42,462 bases of DNA from Actinomycetes bacterium (GTDB lineage Bacteria; Actinomycetota; Thermoleophilia; Solirubrobacterales; JACPNS01), in the NCBI GenBank assembly GCA_023404495.1, contig JAEYBE010000050.1, positions 1-42,462 on the forward strand, read 5' to 3'. Below are positions 33,250-42,462 of this stretch, one piece after another. Numbering within the stretch: position 1 is the stretch's first letter; each line of letters begins with the position of its first letter. A program made the translations under genes and the position numbers. The notes below the pieces were generated by a model. That model made no database searches and was not told the DNA's origin. It saw only the letters and a program-made list of their open reading frames with translations.

Positions 33250-35787
33250 CTACTCGTAGCTGACTGCCTCGATCACGTTCATCCGCGCTGCGCGCCGTCC
33301 GGGCAGGATGGCCGCGATCACGCCAAATACCACTGCGAGAACGCCGACGAGGATGATCGCCGCGACCGGCGGGTGAAAGGCAACCTCTTGACCGGAGGCG
33401 GCGATGCCCTTGACGAACGCATAGCCCAGCGCCATGCCGACCAGGAGTCCGAGGATCGCCCCGGCGAGCGTGATCATCAATGATTCGGCCAGCAGGAGCC
33501 TGCGCACCTGCCAGCGGCTTGAGCCGATTGCGCGAATCACGCCGATTTCCCGGGTGCGCTCAAAGACGCTCATCAGCAGCGTGTTGATCACGCCGAGCAG
33601 GCTGACGATGATCGCGACAAGCATGATCACGTAGAAGATTGCGAAGACCTGGTTGATCTGGTCTTGGATCTGCTTCTTGATCTCCTCGTTGGAGAGGACG
33701 TCGAAAGTCGGGTAGTCGCTAGCCAGCAATGACTTCAGGTCCTGCTGGAGCGTGCCGGTGTTTTCGGGGTCATTCGCGAGAACGAGGACCTGGGTGAATC
33801 CGTCGATCCCGTAGATCGACATCCAGGTCGCGTCCGACATCGTGATCGACTGGGCAGCGAAGGAGCTGCCGGTCTGGATTGCGGCGACCTTCAATTGCTT
33901 AGATCCGCGCGGACCCTCGAGCGTGATTTTGTCGCCGACGGTTGTGCCCTTGGACTTGGCCAGGGCTTCGGGCACCGTCACCTCGCCATCTGCCAGCGCC
34001 TTGAAGACTTCGGCCTGGTCGCCTTCGACGAACTCCGAGTTGGCGAACTCCGCGTACTTGGCCGGGTCGAGGCTCCAGGCTGAGTAGTTCTTGGCGTAGC
34101 CACTCGTGAGGAAGAGGAACCTCGTACCAGTGGCGTCCTTTGCGTCCGGGAGGTTCTTGATCTTTTCGACGGCGCTTGCGGAGATCGTCTGTTGCGGACC
34201 GCCCTGCCCGAAGTTGTTGGGCTGGACGGTGAAGTCGTTCTTGAGCTCCTTGTCGAGGTCGTCGGAGATGCTGCCGATGAAGCTCGACCCGAGGCTGCCG
34301 ATCGCCGCGACCAGCGCCAGTCCGATCATCAGCCCAGAAGCGGTCGAAGCCGTGCGGACTGGATTTGCGCGCGCATTGTCCGACGCGATCCGACCTTCGA
34401 TCGGGGTGGTCTTGCGCAGCGGCCAGCTCAGCATCCTGACCAGCCAGGGCACGATGACCGGGCCGATCATGATCACGCCGGAGAAGAGGAAGATCACCCC
34501 GAACGCTCCTGACAGCAGGACCGGCGTCGGGAATGATGTCGCCGAGGCGAGCACGAAGACGCCGGCCAGCCCAAGGGCGACGAGCACGACTCCGGCCGTG
34601 AGCCTGCGCTTGAGCTTCAGTGGTTCGGCGCGATGCTCGGTCAGAACGGCCTGGATCGGCGGGATCCTGCTCGCGCGGATCGCTGGGCGCAGCGCTCCGA
34701 AGAGCGTCGCTGAGACCCCGAGGATCGGGGCGATGATGAAAGCTTCGGGCGCGAAGGTCACTGAGCCGATCGGTAGGCCGATCGACCCGACGAGCGCGAC
34801 CATCAACTGGCTGAGAAGTAGTCCGACCCCGATGCCGACGAGCGAGCCGATCACGCCGAGCAGCAGCGCCTCCACGAGAATCATTCGCCGCACGATCTTG
34901 CGCGAGGCACCAAGTGTGCGCAGCATGCCGATCTCGCGCAGGCGCTGGGCGACGGTCATGTTGAACGAATTGAGAATCAGGAAGCCGCCGACGAACAGCG
35001 ACATCGCGGCGAAGAAGTAGAGGATGATGTTGAAGCCCTGAATCTGCGCGTTGATGTCGTCCGAGACGTCGCTGGGCGTCTTGGCTTCGAGCCCATCCGG
35101 CAGGAAGCTCTCGAGTTGCGTTCGCACGGTTTCAAGGTCTGCGCCGCTTTCGAGCGCGATGTCGATTTCGCTGTAGCCCTCTGGGATGTCAAAAAGCTCG
35201 CGCGCCTGCTCCTGGTTGATCACGCCGAATCCGCTGCCACCGAAGTCGAGGCCTTCGCCGATCCTGAAGACTGCCGAGACCGTGAACTCGTGCACGCCGG
35301 TCGGGGTGGCGAACTTCGCTTTGTCGCCGGGTCCCAGATTGTTGCTTTCGGCCCAGCCCTCGTCGAGCTGGATCTGGTTGGCTTCGAGCGTGTCCTTCCC
35401 CTCGACGATTTCGGCGCCTGAGAGATTCTCGGCCGCCGGATCGACTCCGTTGGTGAAGACCTGGTCTGCCTGACTTGGCAGCGGTTGGCCCTCCTTGACC
35501 AGCGACATGATCGAGAAGACGATCGACTGCGTCTGCTCGACCCCCTTCGTGCTTCGCACCTTGGCAAGCAGCTCTTCGTCGACCGTGCCGACGCCCTCGT
35601 CACCGGTGATGATCAGATCGGTGTTGCCGTAGACGGAGCTGAAGAGTTCGTCGAAGGTCGAGACGATCGTCTTCGAGAGGGAGAGCACCGAGAAGAACAG
35701 GGCGACGCCGAGCACGATGCCGGCGGCGTTGAGCGCGGCGCGTCCCTTTCTGGCGCGGACGCTTCGCCATGCGAGTGAGCGAATCAC
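33250..35787 (-). CDS. ABC transporter permease with two FtsX domains (MacB-like)
   Basis: 845-residue membrane subunit of a mechanotransmission-type ABC exporter. It has an N-terminal helix (about 18-42), a large outside domain, a three-helix FtsX block (about 255-385, starting ILYFFAAMSLFVGGFLILNS), a second helix pair (about 395-450), another outside domain, and a second FtsX block (about 710-835) ending RRAARMNVIEAVSYE. The phrase LREIGMLRTLGASRK in block one is matched by TREIGVIRAIGSSRW in block two, showing internal duplication. GTG 35787 lies ten bases after the stop of its ATPase gene. It may act on lipoproteins, peptides or wall-active drugs; no periplasmic partner is nearby. Confidence 0.88.
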   Translation of the reverse strand: MIRSLAWRSVRARKGRAALNAAGIVLGVALFFSVLSLSKTIVSTFDELFSSVYGNTDLIITGDEGVGTVDEELLAKVRSTKGVEQTQSIVFSIMSLVKEGQPLPSQADQVFTNGVDPAAENLSGAEIVEGKDTLEANQIQLDEGWAESNNLGPGDKAKFATPTGVHEFTVSAVFRIGEGLDFGGSGFGVINQEQARELFDIPEGYSEIDIALESGADLETVRTQLESFLPDGLEAKTPSDVSDDINAQIQGFNIILYFFAAMSLFVGGFLILNSFNMTVAQRLREIGMLRTLGASRKIVRRMILVEALLLGVIGSLVGIGVGLLLSQLMVALVGSIGLPIGSVTFAPEAFIIAPILGVSATLFGALRPAIRASRIPPIQAVLTEHRAEPLKLKRRLTAGVVLVALGLAGVFVLASATSFPTPVLLSGAFGVIFLFSGVIMIGPVIVPWLVRMLSWPLRKTTPIEGRIASDNARANPVRTASTASGLMIGLALVAAIGSLGSSFIGSISDDLDKELKNDFTVQPNNFGQGGPQQTISASAVEKIKNLPDAKDATGTRFLFLTSGYAKNYSAWSLDPAKYAEFANSEFVEGDQAEVFKALADGEVTVPEALAKSKGTTVGDKITLEGPRGSKQLKVAAIQTGSSFAAQSITMSDATWMSIYGIDGFTQVLVLANDPENTGTLQQDLKSLLASDYPTFDVLSNEEIKKQIQDQINQVFAIFYVIMLVAIIVSLLGVINTLLMSVFERTREIGVIRAIGSSRWQVRRLLLAESLMITLAGAILGLLVGMALGYAFVKGIAASGQEVAFHPPVAAIILVGVLAVVFGVIAAILPGRRAARMNVIEAVSYE

Positions 35788-35797
35788 GCTGGCGCTC

Positions 35798-36538
<741 letters not shown>

Positions 36539-36547
36539 ATGGCGGCG

Positions 36548-36553
36548 AGGCTA
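36548..36553 (-). promoter_or_regulatory. -10 hexamer for the MacB/LolD-type operon
   Basis: TAGCCT on the - strand ends 9 bases before ATG 36538, overlapping the 3' end of the preceding gene. Confidence 0.35.
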
Positions 36554-36859
36554 GTCCAAGCGGCTGCGGACCGAGTCGACTTTCTCGGCGAGCGTCTGTT
36601 CGGGACGGTCGGCGGGCTCGTCGAGTTTGAGCACTGTGTAGACCCGGGGGATGCCGAGTTCGAACGGAACCTTGTGAAGTTCGGCGGCCAGGGCGAAGAT
36701 GTCGTCCGCGGTGCCCTCGAGGGAAGTTCCCATGCCATGGAGTTGGTAGGCGACCTTGTCCTGGCGCGCGAGCCGGCGTTGGATCTCCGCGATGTACTCG
36801 CTGGCGTGCGAATCGGGCCCGGTGCGCAGGCCAAGGATTGTTATGTCAGCGGTGGCCAT
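36551..36859 (-). CDS. MTH1187-family thiamine-binding protein
   Basis: 102-residue cytosolic protein of the YqgV/MTH1187 (DUF77) family, ferredoxin-like proteins that can bind thiamine. TADITILGLRTG forms the first strand, followed by the helix SEYIAEIQRRLARQ, the family stretch YQLHGMGTSLEG, and helix and strand elements ending FELGIPRVYTVLKLDEP. Length and order fit the family. Its promoter is just upstream (TAAATT). The biological role of the family is poorly known, and no thiamine genes are adjacent. Confidence 0.8.
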   Translation of the reverse strand: MATADITILGLRTGPDSHASEYIAEIQRRLARQDKVAYQLHGMGTSLEGTADDIFALAAELHKVPFELGIPRVYTVLKLDEPADRPEQTLAEKVDSVRSRLD

Positions 36860-36865
36860 CCGCTC

Positions 36866-36871
36866 AATTTA
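36866..36871 (-). promoter_or_regulatory. -10 hexamer for the leaderless thiamine-binding-family gene
   Basis: TAAATT on the - strand ends 6 bases before ATG 36859. Confidence 0.4.
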
Positions 36872-36878
36872 CGATGGA

Positions 36879-38372
36879 TCAGGACAGCCCGGTCCAGACC
36901 GTTTTGGTTTCGAGGTAGGCGTCCAGGTTCTCTTCACCGTGCTCGCGGCCGATGCCCGACGACTTGATGCCACCGAACGGCGCCGCCGGGTCGGTCAGGC
37001 CCCACATGTTGATGTAGACCATTCCCGACTCGAGCATGTCCGCAAGCTTGTGCGCACGAGCGACGTCGCGCGTCCACAGACCCGCCGCGAGCCCGTATTC
37101 GTTGTCGTTCGCCTTGGCGGCGACATCCTGGAGGTCCTCAAACGGGGTGGCGACAAGCACCGGCCCGAAGATCTCCTCGCGCGCGACCTTCATCTCGGCG
37201 TCGACGTCGGTGAACAGGGTGGGGCGGATGAAGTAACCGCCGTCCTCGCGCTCGGCGACGCCGCCGGCGGCGAGCGATGCGCCCTCGTCGATGCCCGACT
37301 GGATGTAGTCGTTGACGCGCTGAAACTGCTGTTCGGAGACGACCGGGCCGAATGTCGTCCCCTTGGCGAGTCCGGCCCCGACGTTCGCGCCGTCGGCCAT
37401 CTGCGCGAGTTGGCCGATCACCTCGTCGTACAGCCCCCGTTGGACGAAGAGGCGAGAGCCGGCATTGCAGGCCTGGCCGGTGTTGAAATAGATGCTCTGG
37501 AACGAGCCCCCGATCGCGCCCTTCAGATCTGCGTCATCGAAGATGATGTTCGGTGACTTGCCGCCAAGTTCGAGCGTCACGCGTTTGAGATCGCGTCCCG
37601 CCTTTGCACCGATTTCGCGGCCTACCGAGGTCGAGCCCGTGAAGGCGATCTTGTTCACCCCGGGGTGATCGACCAGCGCGGCACCCGTCGCCCCGTCGCC
37701 GTTGACAACATTGATCACGCCGTCGGGGAAACCGGCCTCCTTCGCCAACTCGGCAATTCGCAGGGCTGTCAGCGGTGTCTGCTCGGCCGCCTTGAGTACG
37801 ACGGTGCACCCGGTGGTGAGCGCCGGGGCAAGCTTCCACGATGCCATCAGCAGCGGAAAGTTCCACGGCACGATCTGCGCGCAGACGCCGACTGGAACGC
37901 GCCGCGTGTAAACGAACATGTTCTGTGCCTCAACTGGGATTGCGCGGCCTTCAAGCTTGCTGGCCCAGCCCGCGAAATAGCGCAGGTGGCGCACCGCGCC
38001 CGCGACGTCGACGACCTGCGCGATCTTCACCGGCTTGCCGTTGTCAATCGATTCGAGTTGGGCGAGCTCCTCGGCGTTCTCTTCGATCATGTCCGCCAGG
38101 CGATTGATCAGCGCCCCGCGCTTCAAGCCGGTGAGTTTGCCCCACTCGCCGCCCAGTGCCGCGCGTGCGGCGGCGACCGCGGCGTCGATCTCCTGCTCGC
38201 CGGCCGAGGCGAGTTCGGCGATCGGCTGGCCGGTCGACGGATCGATCGTCGTGAAGGTCGAAGAACCACCGACGAACTCGCCGGCGATGAAGTTGCCTAT
38301 TGGCGAGCGGTCGATGAAAGCGCTGGCGGCGTCGCCGAGATCTGAGAGCTGCGAAGTCAAGGTGGTGGACAT
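36879..38372 (-). CDS. NAD(P)-dependent aldehyde dehydrogenase
   Basis: Oxidises an aldehyde to the acid. 497 residues of the ALDH superfamily: cofactor-binding VPWNFPLLMASWKLAPAL and FTGSTSVGREI, the general base Glu in LELGGKSPNI, the nucleophile Cys in NTGQACNAGSR, and C-terminal EEIFGPV and PFGGIKSSGIGRE. It is closest in style to the broad-range ALDH/betaine- or phenylacetaldehyde-dehydrogenase group; substrate not determinable by eye. The frame opens at a GTG at 38390, but ATG 38372 has TAGCCT seven bases upstream and is preferred. It lies beside beta-oxidation-type genes on the same strand. Confidence 0.92.
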   Translation of the reverse strand: MSTTLTSQLSDLGDAASAFIDRSPIGNFIAGEFVGGSSTFTTIDPSTGQPIAELASAGEQEIDAAVAAARAALGGEWGKLTGLKRGALINRLADMIEENAEELAQLESIDNGKPVKIAQVVDVAGAVRHLRYFAGWASKLEGRAIPVEAQNMFVYTRRVPVGVCAQIVPWNFPLLMASWKLAPALTTGCTVVLKAAEQTPLTALRIAELAKEAGFPDGVINVVNGDGATGAALVDHPGVNKIAFTGSTSVGREIGAKAGRDLKRVTLELGGKSPNIIFDDADLKGAIGGSFQSIYFNTGQACNAGSRLFVQRGLYDEVIGQLAQMADGANVGAGLAKGTTFGPVVSEQQFQRVNDYIQSGIDEGASLAAGGVAEREDGGYFIRPTLFTDVDAEMKVAREEIFGPVLVATPFEDLQDVAAKANDNEYGLAAGLWTRDVARAHKLADMLESGMVYINMWGLTDPAAPFGGIKSSGIGREHGEENLDAYLETKTVWTGLS

Positions 38373-38379
38373 GCTTGGG

Positions 38380-38385
38380 AGGCTA
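38380..38385 (-). promoter_or_regulatory. -10 hexamer for the aldehyde dehydrogenase
   Basis: TAGCCT on the - strand ends 7 bases before ATG 38372. It would fall inside the gene if the GTG at 38390 were the start. Confidence 0.4.
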
Positions 38386-38417
38386 GTCACCGCTCGGTCG
38401 ATCGCCGGCCTTCACTT

Positions 38418-39962
38418 TCAAGTTGCGTGGGCGGCCCGGCGGAGGTTGCCGGCCACTCGGTAGCGGTCTCCGCCGACTTCGCGCTGGAGAGCGTCGAGGG
38501 TGGCGACTACTTGGCCCACGCCGATTGCGTCGCGCCAGGCGAAGATCCCGCGTGGGTAGTTGAGGCCGAGCAGCACACCCTTGTCGATGTCCGACTCGGA
38601 GCCGATGCCCTCTTGCACCGCAAAACTCGCTTCGTTGATCAATTGGCAGACGATCCGTCCGAGTACCAGGCCGGGCGTATCTCCGACATCGAGCACGTGT
38701 TTGCCGATTGCGTGGAAGAAGTGGCGCGCGGCCGTCAGGGATTCTGCGCTGGTGTTGCTGGTGCCGGTGATCTCGACCGCGCGGCTCTCGGATAGCGGCG
38801 GTAGGCAGTGGAAGCCGACGAAGTCGCGGCCTTGTGCGGCCGCGGCGAGACTGTTCCCCGCGCAGAGCACGGCGACCGGTCCGCGCGAGAGGTCGACATC
38901 CTGCCCTGCGGTGGCGATACGTGCGTCGACCGTGATCACACGCGGCTGCGAGGCGTCGGCCGCCACGTTGTAGCCCGCCGCTTCGGCCAAGCGGCGCAGC
39001 TCGCCCGCGAGCGGCGTCTGGCCGATCACGTCGACGGCGCCCGACGCGCTCTCGATCTGCTGCGGCGCGGGATCCTCCGGCCGGTAGCTCCCGTCCTGGG
39101 CGTACTCGTAGTAGCCGCGCCGGCTCTTGCGGCCGAGCCGTCCCCCGGCGATCATCTGGGCGGGGATGCCGCTCGGCCGCCAGCGCGGCTCGCCGTGCCC
39201 AAGGGCATAGAAGGAGCGCGCGATGTCGTAGCCGACGTCGACGCCGACAAGGTCGCTGAGCTCAAAGGGCCCCATGCGAAAGCCGCCGCCGAGCCGTATC
39301 GCCATGTCGATGTCGGCGGCATTGGCGGCGCCCTCGGCGAGCAGCTGTTGGGCTTCGAGCAAGAAGGGACGGCTAACGCGATTGACCAGGAAGCCCGGGC
39401 CATCGGCTGCGTCGATCACCTCGCGGCCCATCGCCGCGCCGACTCCGCGCGCCAGCTCCAGCGCGAGCGGATCGCTATTCATCCCCGCGATCACCTCGAC
39501 TAGGCGCATCAGCGGGACGGGGTTGAAGAAGTGCATGCCGACGACGCGGCCAGGGGAGGGCACCTTGGCCGCTATGGCGGTCACCGGGAGCGACGAGGTG
39601 TTGGTCGCAAAGACTGTCTGGTCGCCGCAGACCGTGGCGAGCTTGGCAAAAAGCTGCTGCTTGATCTCGAGCTTCTCGGCGACGGCCTCGACGACGAAGA
39701 AGGTGCCTGCGAGTTCTTCGAGCGTGACCACTGGCTCGATGCGCGCACGAGCGGCCTGCGCATCGGCCTCGCTCAACTTTCCGCGCGCCACCGCACGCTC
39801 AAGGAATCCCGCGATCCGAGCGACGGCCGCGTCGGCCGCGCCTTCCGCAACGTCGAAGATTCGAACGTCGAGTCCGCCGACAGCAGCGACCTGCGCGATG
39901 CCGGCGCCCATCGTGCCCGCGCCGACGACGCCGATCGGGGCGTCTGGCAGGGCCCCGCTCAT
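38418..39962 (-). CDS. 3-hydroxyacyl-CoA dehydrogenase, PaaH type with two C-terminal domains
   Basis: NAD-dependent oxidation of a 3-hydroxyacyl-CoA to the 3-keto form. 514 residues: the Rossmann domain (IGVVGAGTMGAGIAQVAA) with VVEAVAEKLEIKQ and TNTSSLPVT, the catalytic His in GMHFFNPVPLM, and a first C-terminal domain (DGPGFLVNRVSRPFLLEA, GPFELSDLVGVDVGYDIA). After a linker a second such domain follows (about 410-505: DTPGLVLGRIVCQLINEASF, GLNYPRGIFAWRDAIG). This double form is typical of PaaH-type enzymes of phenylacetate breakdown, but no other paa genes are present. Its ATG overlaps the enoyl-CoA hydratase stop (TGATG). Confidence 0.92.
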   Translation of the reverse strand: MSGALPDAPIGVVGAGTMGAGIAQVAAVGGLDVRIFDVAEGAADAAVARIAGFLERAVARGKLSEADAQAARARIEPVVTLEELAGTFFVVEAVAEKLEIKQQLFAKLATVCGDQTVFATNTSSLPVTAIAAKVPSPGRVVGMHFFNPVPLMRLVEVIAGMNSDPLALELARGVGAAMGREVIDAADGPGFLVNRVSRPFLLEAQQLLAEGAANAADIDMAIRLGGGFRMGPFELSDLVGVDVGYDIARSFYALGHGEPRWRPSGIPAQMIAGGRLGRKSRRGYYEYAQDGSYRPEDPAPQQIESASGAVDVIGQTPLAGELRRLAEAAGYNVAADASQPRVITVDARIATAGQDVDLSRGPVAVLCAGNSLAAAAQGRDFVGFHCLPPLSESRAVEITGTSNTSAESLTAARHFFHAIGKHVLDVGDTPGLVLGRIVCQLINEASFAVQEGIGSESDIDKGVLLGLNYPRGIFAWRDAIGVGQVVATLDALQREVGGDRYRVAGNLRRAAHAT

Positions 39963-40741
39963 CAGCGCCCCTTGAACTGCGGCCGGCGCTTTTCCAGGAA
40001 AGCGTTCATGCCCTCGACTCGGTCCTCGCTGGCCATCGCGATTTCAAACAATCTGCGCTCGTAGGCCAGTCCGCCGGAGAGCGGGTGCTCGTCCGCTGCA
40101 AGCACAGCTTGCTTTGCGAGCTGCACGGCGAGCGGCGGACGCCGAGCAATCGTCGCCGCGAGCGACTCGAGGTTCTCGATCCAGTCGCGCTTCTTCACGA
40201 CATCGGCGATGAAGCCGAGGCTTTTGGCTTCGTGCACGTCGATCCGCCGTCCGGTGAGCACAAGCTCCATCGCGCGCTGCTTGCCGGCGACGCGGGTGAG
40301 GCGCTGGGTGCCGCCGCCGCCGGGCAGGATGCCGAGTGTTACCTCCGGAAATCCAAAAACCGCAGTATCCGAGGCGATCACGAGATCGCAGGCGAGCACT
40401 AGCTCGAAGCCGCCGCCCAGAGCGAAGCCGCTGACGCCGGCGATCACCGGGGTGCGGCAGTTGGCGACAACCTCGAAGACGCTTTCGCCGCGACCGAGCT
40501 CGATCGCGCCTGCGAGGTCCACCTCGCTGAGCATCTTGATGTCGGCCCCGGCCGCGAACACTTCCTCGCTGCCGCGAATCACGATCACGCGCACCTCGGG
40601 ATCGGCGTCGGCCGCCTTGACCGCCGCGATCAACTCGGTCCGTAGTTGACGCGAAAGCGCATTGAGCGCCTCAGGCCGGTTCAGCTCAAGCACCACGAAG
40701 CCGTCGTGCTGATTACGGATCACCAATGCTTCGTCGCTCAT
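39962..40741 (-). CDS. Enoyl-CoA hydratase
   Basis: Adds water to a 2-enoyl-CoA, the second step of beta-oxidation. 259 residues of the crotonase fold. The oxyanion-hole region is FAAGADIKML. The first catalytic Glu is in GFALGGGFELVLACD and the second in FPEVTLGILPGGGGTQRL, both present, so hydratase activity is likely. The frame opens further up at 40783, but ATG 40741 (MSDEALVIRNQ) gives the usual start, ten bases after the acyl-CoA dehydrogenase stop. It is followed by the dehydrogenase of the next step. Confidence 0.92.
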   Translation of the reverse strand: MSDEALVIRNQHDGFVVLELNRPEALNALSRQLRTELIAAVKAADADPEVRVIVIRGSEEVFAAGADIKMLSEVDLAGAIELGRGESVFEVVANCRTPVIAGVSGFALGGGFELVLACDLVIASDTAVFGFPEVTLGILPGGGGTQRLTRVAGKQRAMELVLTGRRIDVHEAKSLGFIADVVKKRDWIENLESLAATIARRPPLAVQLAKQAVLAADEHPLSGGLAYERRLFEIAMASEDRVEGMNAFLEKRRPQFKGR

Positions 40742-40751
40742 CGGAAGACCC

Positions 40752-41909
40752 TCAGACCATCGCGTTGAAGCCGGTGTACGCACGTCCGATGATCAACTTC
40801 TGGACCTGCGAGGTGCCTTCGTAGAGCGTCAGCACGCGTGCGTCGCGCAGGTAGCGCGCCGGCGGGAAATCGTCCACGTACCCGGAGCCACCGTGGACCT
40901 GGATCGCCAGGTTCGCGCATTCATTGGCCGCCTCGGTGGCGTGGAGTTTGGCGATCGAAGTTTCGGTCGTGTTGGGCTGGCCGGTGTCCTTGAGCCAGGC
41001 GGCGCGCCAGAGCAGTAGCCGTGAGGCGTCGGCCTTGACGACCATCTGAGCGATCATGTCCTGCACCAGCTGGAACTCGGCGATCTTCTTGCCGAACTGC
41101 TCGCGCTCCTTGGCGTAGGCGACCGAGCACTCGAGCGATCCCTGGCAGATTCCAAGCGCCCCCGAACCGACCGAGAAGCGGCCGCTCTCAAGCGCCGTCA
41201 TCGCGATCTTGAATCCCTGCCCGATCTCCCCGAGCATCGCCTCGTCGGGCACGCGGACGTCGTCGAGGTAGAGCTCGGCGACGTCGGAGGCGTGCATACC
41301 GAGCTTGTGCTTGATCGGCTGCGCGGAGAATCCCGGCGTGTCGGTCGGCACGAGGAAGCACGCAAGACCCTTGTAGCCGAGCGAAGGATCCGTCTGGCAG
41401 AAGATCAGCGCGACCTTCGCGTAGTTGCCGAGCGAAATCCACATTTTCTGGCCGGTGATCGACCAGCCGTCGTCGGTCTTGGTCGCGCGTGTCTTTTGGT
41501 TGGCCGCATCGGACCCGGTGTCGGGCTCGGTCAGACCGAAGCAGGCGAGCGCTGTGCCGTCGGCTATCCCGGGCAGGTACTTGGCCTTCTGCTCCTCCGT
41601 GCCGAACTTCATGATCGGCACGCCGCAGAGCGAGGTCGTGACCGAAATCACCGTGCGTGCGGCGGCGTCGGCTTTGCCGATCTCCTCGACGATCAATCCG
41701 TAGGTGCGGTAGTCGATGCCGCGCCCGCCGTACTCCTCGGGGAAGATCGGCCCGAGAAAGCCCATTTCGGCGAGCCCCTTGACGATCTCGAGGTCGAACT
41801 TGCCCTCATGGTCGTTCTGCGTTGCGACGGGAAGGATCTTCGTGGTCGCGAAGTCCCGCGCGGCGTCGCGGATCAGCTGCTGTTCGTCGGTCAGGGAGAA
41901 GTCGATCAT
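40752..41909 (-). CDS. Acyl-CoA dehydrogenase
   Basis: FAD enzyme for the first step of beta-oxidation, passing electrons to ETF. 385 residues of standard length: LTDEQQLIRDAARDFA, the FAD/substrate-binding FGLTEPDTGSDAANQKT and ITGQKMWISLGN, FAD-contacting REQFGKKIAEFQLVQ, QVHGGSGY, and the catalytic Glu in TLYEGTSQVQKLIIGR. The position of this Glu matches short/medium-chain enzymes. It is the first gene of an operon with enoyl-CoA hydratase and 3-hydroxyacyl-CoA dehydrogenase; no thiolase is visible. The -10 box TAGGAT lies seven bases before its ATG. Confidence 0.94.
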   Translation of the reverse strand: MIDFSLTDEQQLIRDAARDFATTKILPVATQNDHEGKFDLEIVKGLAEMGFLGPIFPEEYGGRGIDYRTYGLIVEEIGKADAAARTVISVTTSLCGVPIMKFGTEEQKAKYLPGIADGTALACFGLTEPDTGSDAANQKTRATKTDDGWSITGQKMWISLGNYAKVALIFCQTDPSLGYKGLACFLVPTDTPGFSAQPIKHKLGMHASDVAELYLDDVRVPDEAMLGEIGQGFKIAMTALESGRFSVGSGALGICQGSLECSVAYAKEREQFGKKIAEFQLVQDMIAQMVVKADASRLLLWRAAWLKDTGQPNTTETSIAKLHATEAANECANLAIQVHGGSGYVDDFPPARYLRDARVLTLYEGTSQVQKLIIGRAYTGFNAMV

Positions 41910-41916
41910 GGCGCCG

Positions 41917-41922
41917 ATCCTA
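41917..41922 (-). promoter_or_regulatory. -10 hexamer for the leaderless acyl-CoA dehydrogenase operon
   Basis: TAGGAT on the - strand ends 7 bases before ATG 41909; no Shine-Dalgarno sequence. Confidence 0.45.
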
Positions 41923-41940
41923 TTTGACCGCCGGACAAAA

Positions 41941-41972
41941 CAAGGGCCCCGCGGCGATCCGCGGGGCCCTTG
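41941..41972 (-). terminator. Strong intrinsic terminator after pstS
   Basis: A perfect 14-base GC-rich stem (CAAGGGCCCCGCGG and its complement) with a 4-base loop. On the - strand it is followed by TTTTGTCC, giving a U-run. It lies 34 bases after the pstS stop and just ahead of the acyl-CoA dehydrogenase promoter. Confidence 0.85.
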
Positions 41973-42005
41973 AAATGCGCTGGGCGTTCTTCTTGCTGAA
42001 CGCGC

Positions 42006-42462
42006 CTAGAGCGACTTGGCGGTCTTCTTGCTCGCGGCGACGATGTTCTTCGGCAGCGGCGCGAAGCCGATGTCCTGTCGCAGGCCGAGGCCCTGGCCGA
42101 GCGCGAAGTTGATCATCTGGCGCACGCCGGCGTTCTTTGCGCCGCCCTTCTTGCCGATCACGTAGACGACCGTGCAGGCCGGGTATCCCTTTTTGACCGT
42201 CTTCGGCGGGGCGACGAGGTGCACCTCGTTGTTCTTTGGCACCTTCTTGAGCCAGCCTCCGCCAGCACGGATCGCCTTCTGCGAAGGCAGGATGAACTTG
42301 CCTGCGCGGTTCTGGATCGCGGCGACCGTCAGCTTGTTCGGGATCGCGTAGTCGACTCCGACGTAACCGAGCGCGCCCTGGGCCTTGAGGGCGTTGGCGA
42401 CGCCGCCGTTGCCCGTGGCACCCGGACCGACCGGCCAGCTGACCAGCGTGCCGACACCACTC
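42006..42462 (-). CDS. pstS: Phosphate ABC transporter substrate-binding protein, 5' part outside window
   Basis: C-terminal 151 residues of a PstS-type phosphate-binding protein. The frame is open to the window edge. Motifs SWPVGPGATGNGGVANALKA and GALGYVGVDYAI are the family's late phosphate-binding and hinge region, and the end has YPACTVVYVIGKK and VRQMINFALGQG. Family members have 330-400 residues, so more than half, with the signal peptide, lies beyond base 42462. An ATG at 42242 is internal. The gene ends in a strong terminator, so the rest of any pst operon is not downstream on this side. Confidence 0.88.
   Translation of the reverse strand, partial: SGVGTLVSWPVGPGATGNGGVANALKAQGALGYVGVDYAIPNKLTVAAIQNRAGKFILPSQKAIRAGGGWLKKVPKNNEVHLVAPPKTVKKGYPACTVVYVIGKKGGAKNAGVRQMINFALGQGLGLRQDIGFAPLPKNIVAASKKTAKSL

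Overview
The window is a 42.5 kb piece of a GC-rich, densely coded actinobacterial chromosome. Protein families, gene order, frequent GTG/TTG starts and many apparently leaderless promoters suggest a member of Thermoleophilia/Solirubrobacterales; that placement is inference, since no rRNA marker is present. It contains about 37 protein genes, two of them cut by the window edges. I saw no rRNA, tRNA or CRISPR array. The longest gap between genes is about 290 bases and lies inside a mobile element.

Region 1 (1-8216, + strand) holds cell-wall precursor and housekeeping genes: glmM (5' cut), glmS, acpS, nnr, alr, a CCA-adding-type nucleotidyltransferase, a HIT protein and infA. Region 2 (8235-10752, - strand) is a DrrA-type ABC exporter with two ABC-2 permeases joined by 4-base overlaps. 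Region 3 (10865-17149) carries two tandem secreted paralogues, a protein with two membrane domains and two GGDEF domains, a Zn-ribbon/lipoprotein pair and a divergent GT4 glycosyltransferase.

Region 4 (17232-27317) is respiratory. A diheme cytochrome c lipoprotein is followed by a REP-associated tyrosine transposase (RAYT) bounded by 73-base inverted repeats, and then a long cytochrome oxidase cluster on the - strand. In transcription order the cluster is: subunit II-like, subunit I-like, ctaB, a 36-aa membrane peptide, an 81-aa membrane protein, a CBS gene on the opposite strand, ctaC, ctaD, ctaE and a 67-aa membrane protein. The ctaC/ctaD pair keeps every metal ligand and is of A2 ('YS' motif) type. 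The upstream subunit II/I-like pair keeps the fold but has lost the CuA ligands and five of the six haem/CuB histidines. This apparently cofactor-less oxidase pair is the most unusual thing in the window.

Region 5 (27438-42462) has a flippase-like membrane protein, trxB, a Pro/Gln/Met-rich protein, acnA, a MacB/LolD-type ABC exporter, a thiamine-binding-family protein, an aldehyde dehydrogenase, an acyl-CoA dehydrogenase / enoyl-CoA hydratase / PaaH-type 3-hydroxyacyl-CoA dehydrogenase operon and the 3' end of pstS with a strong terminator. All similarity calls come from reading motifs by eye; no database search was run.
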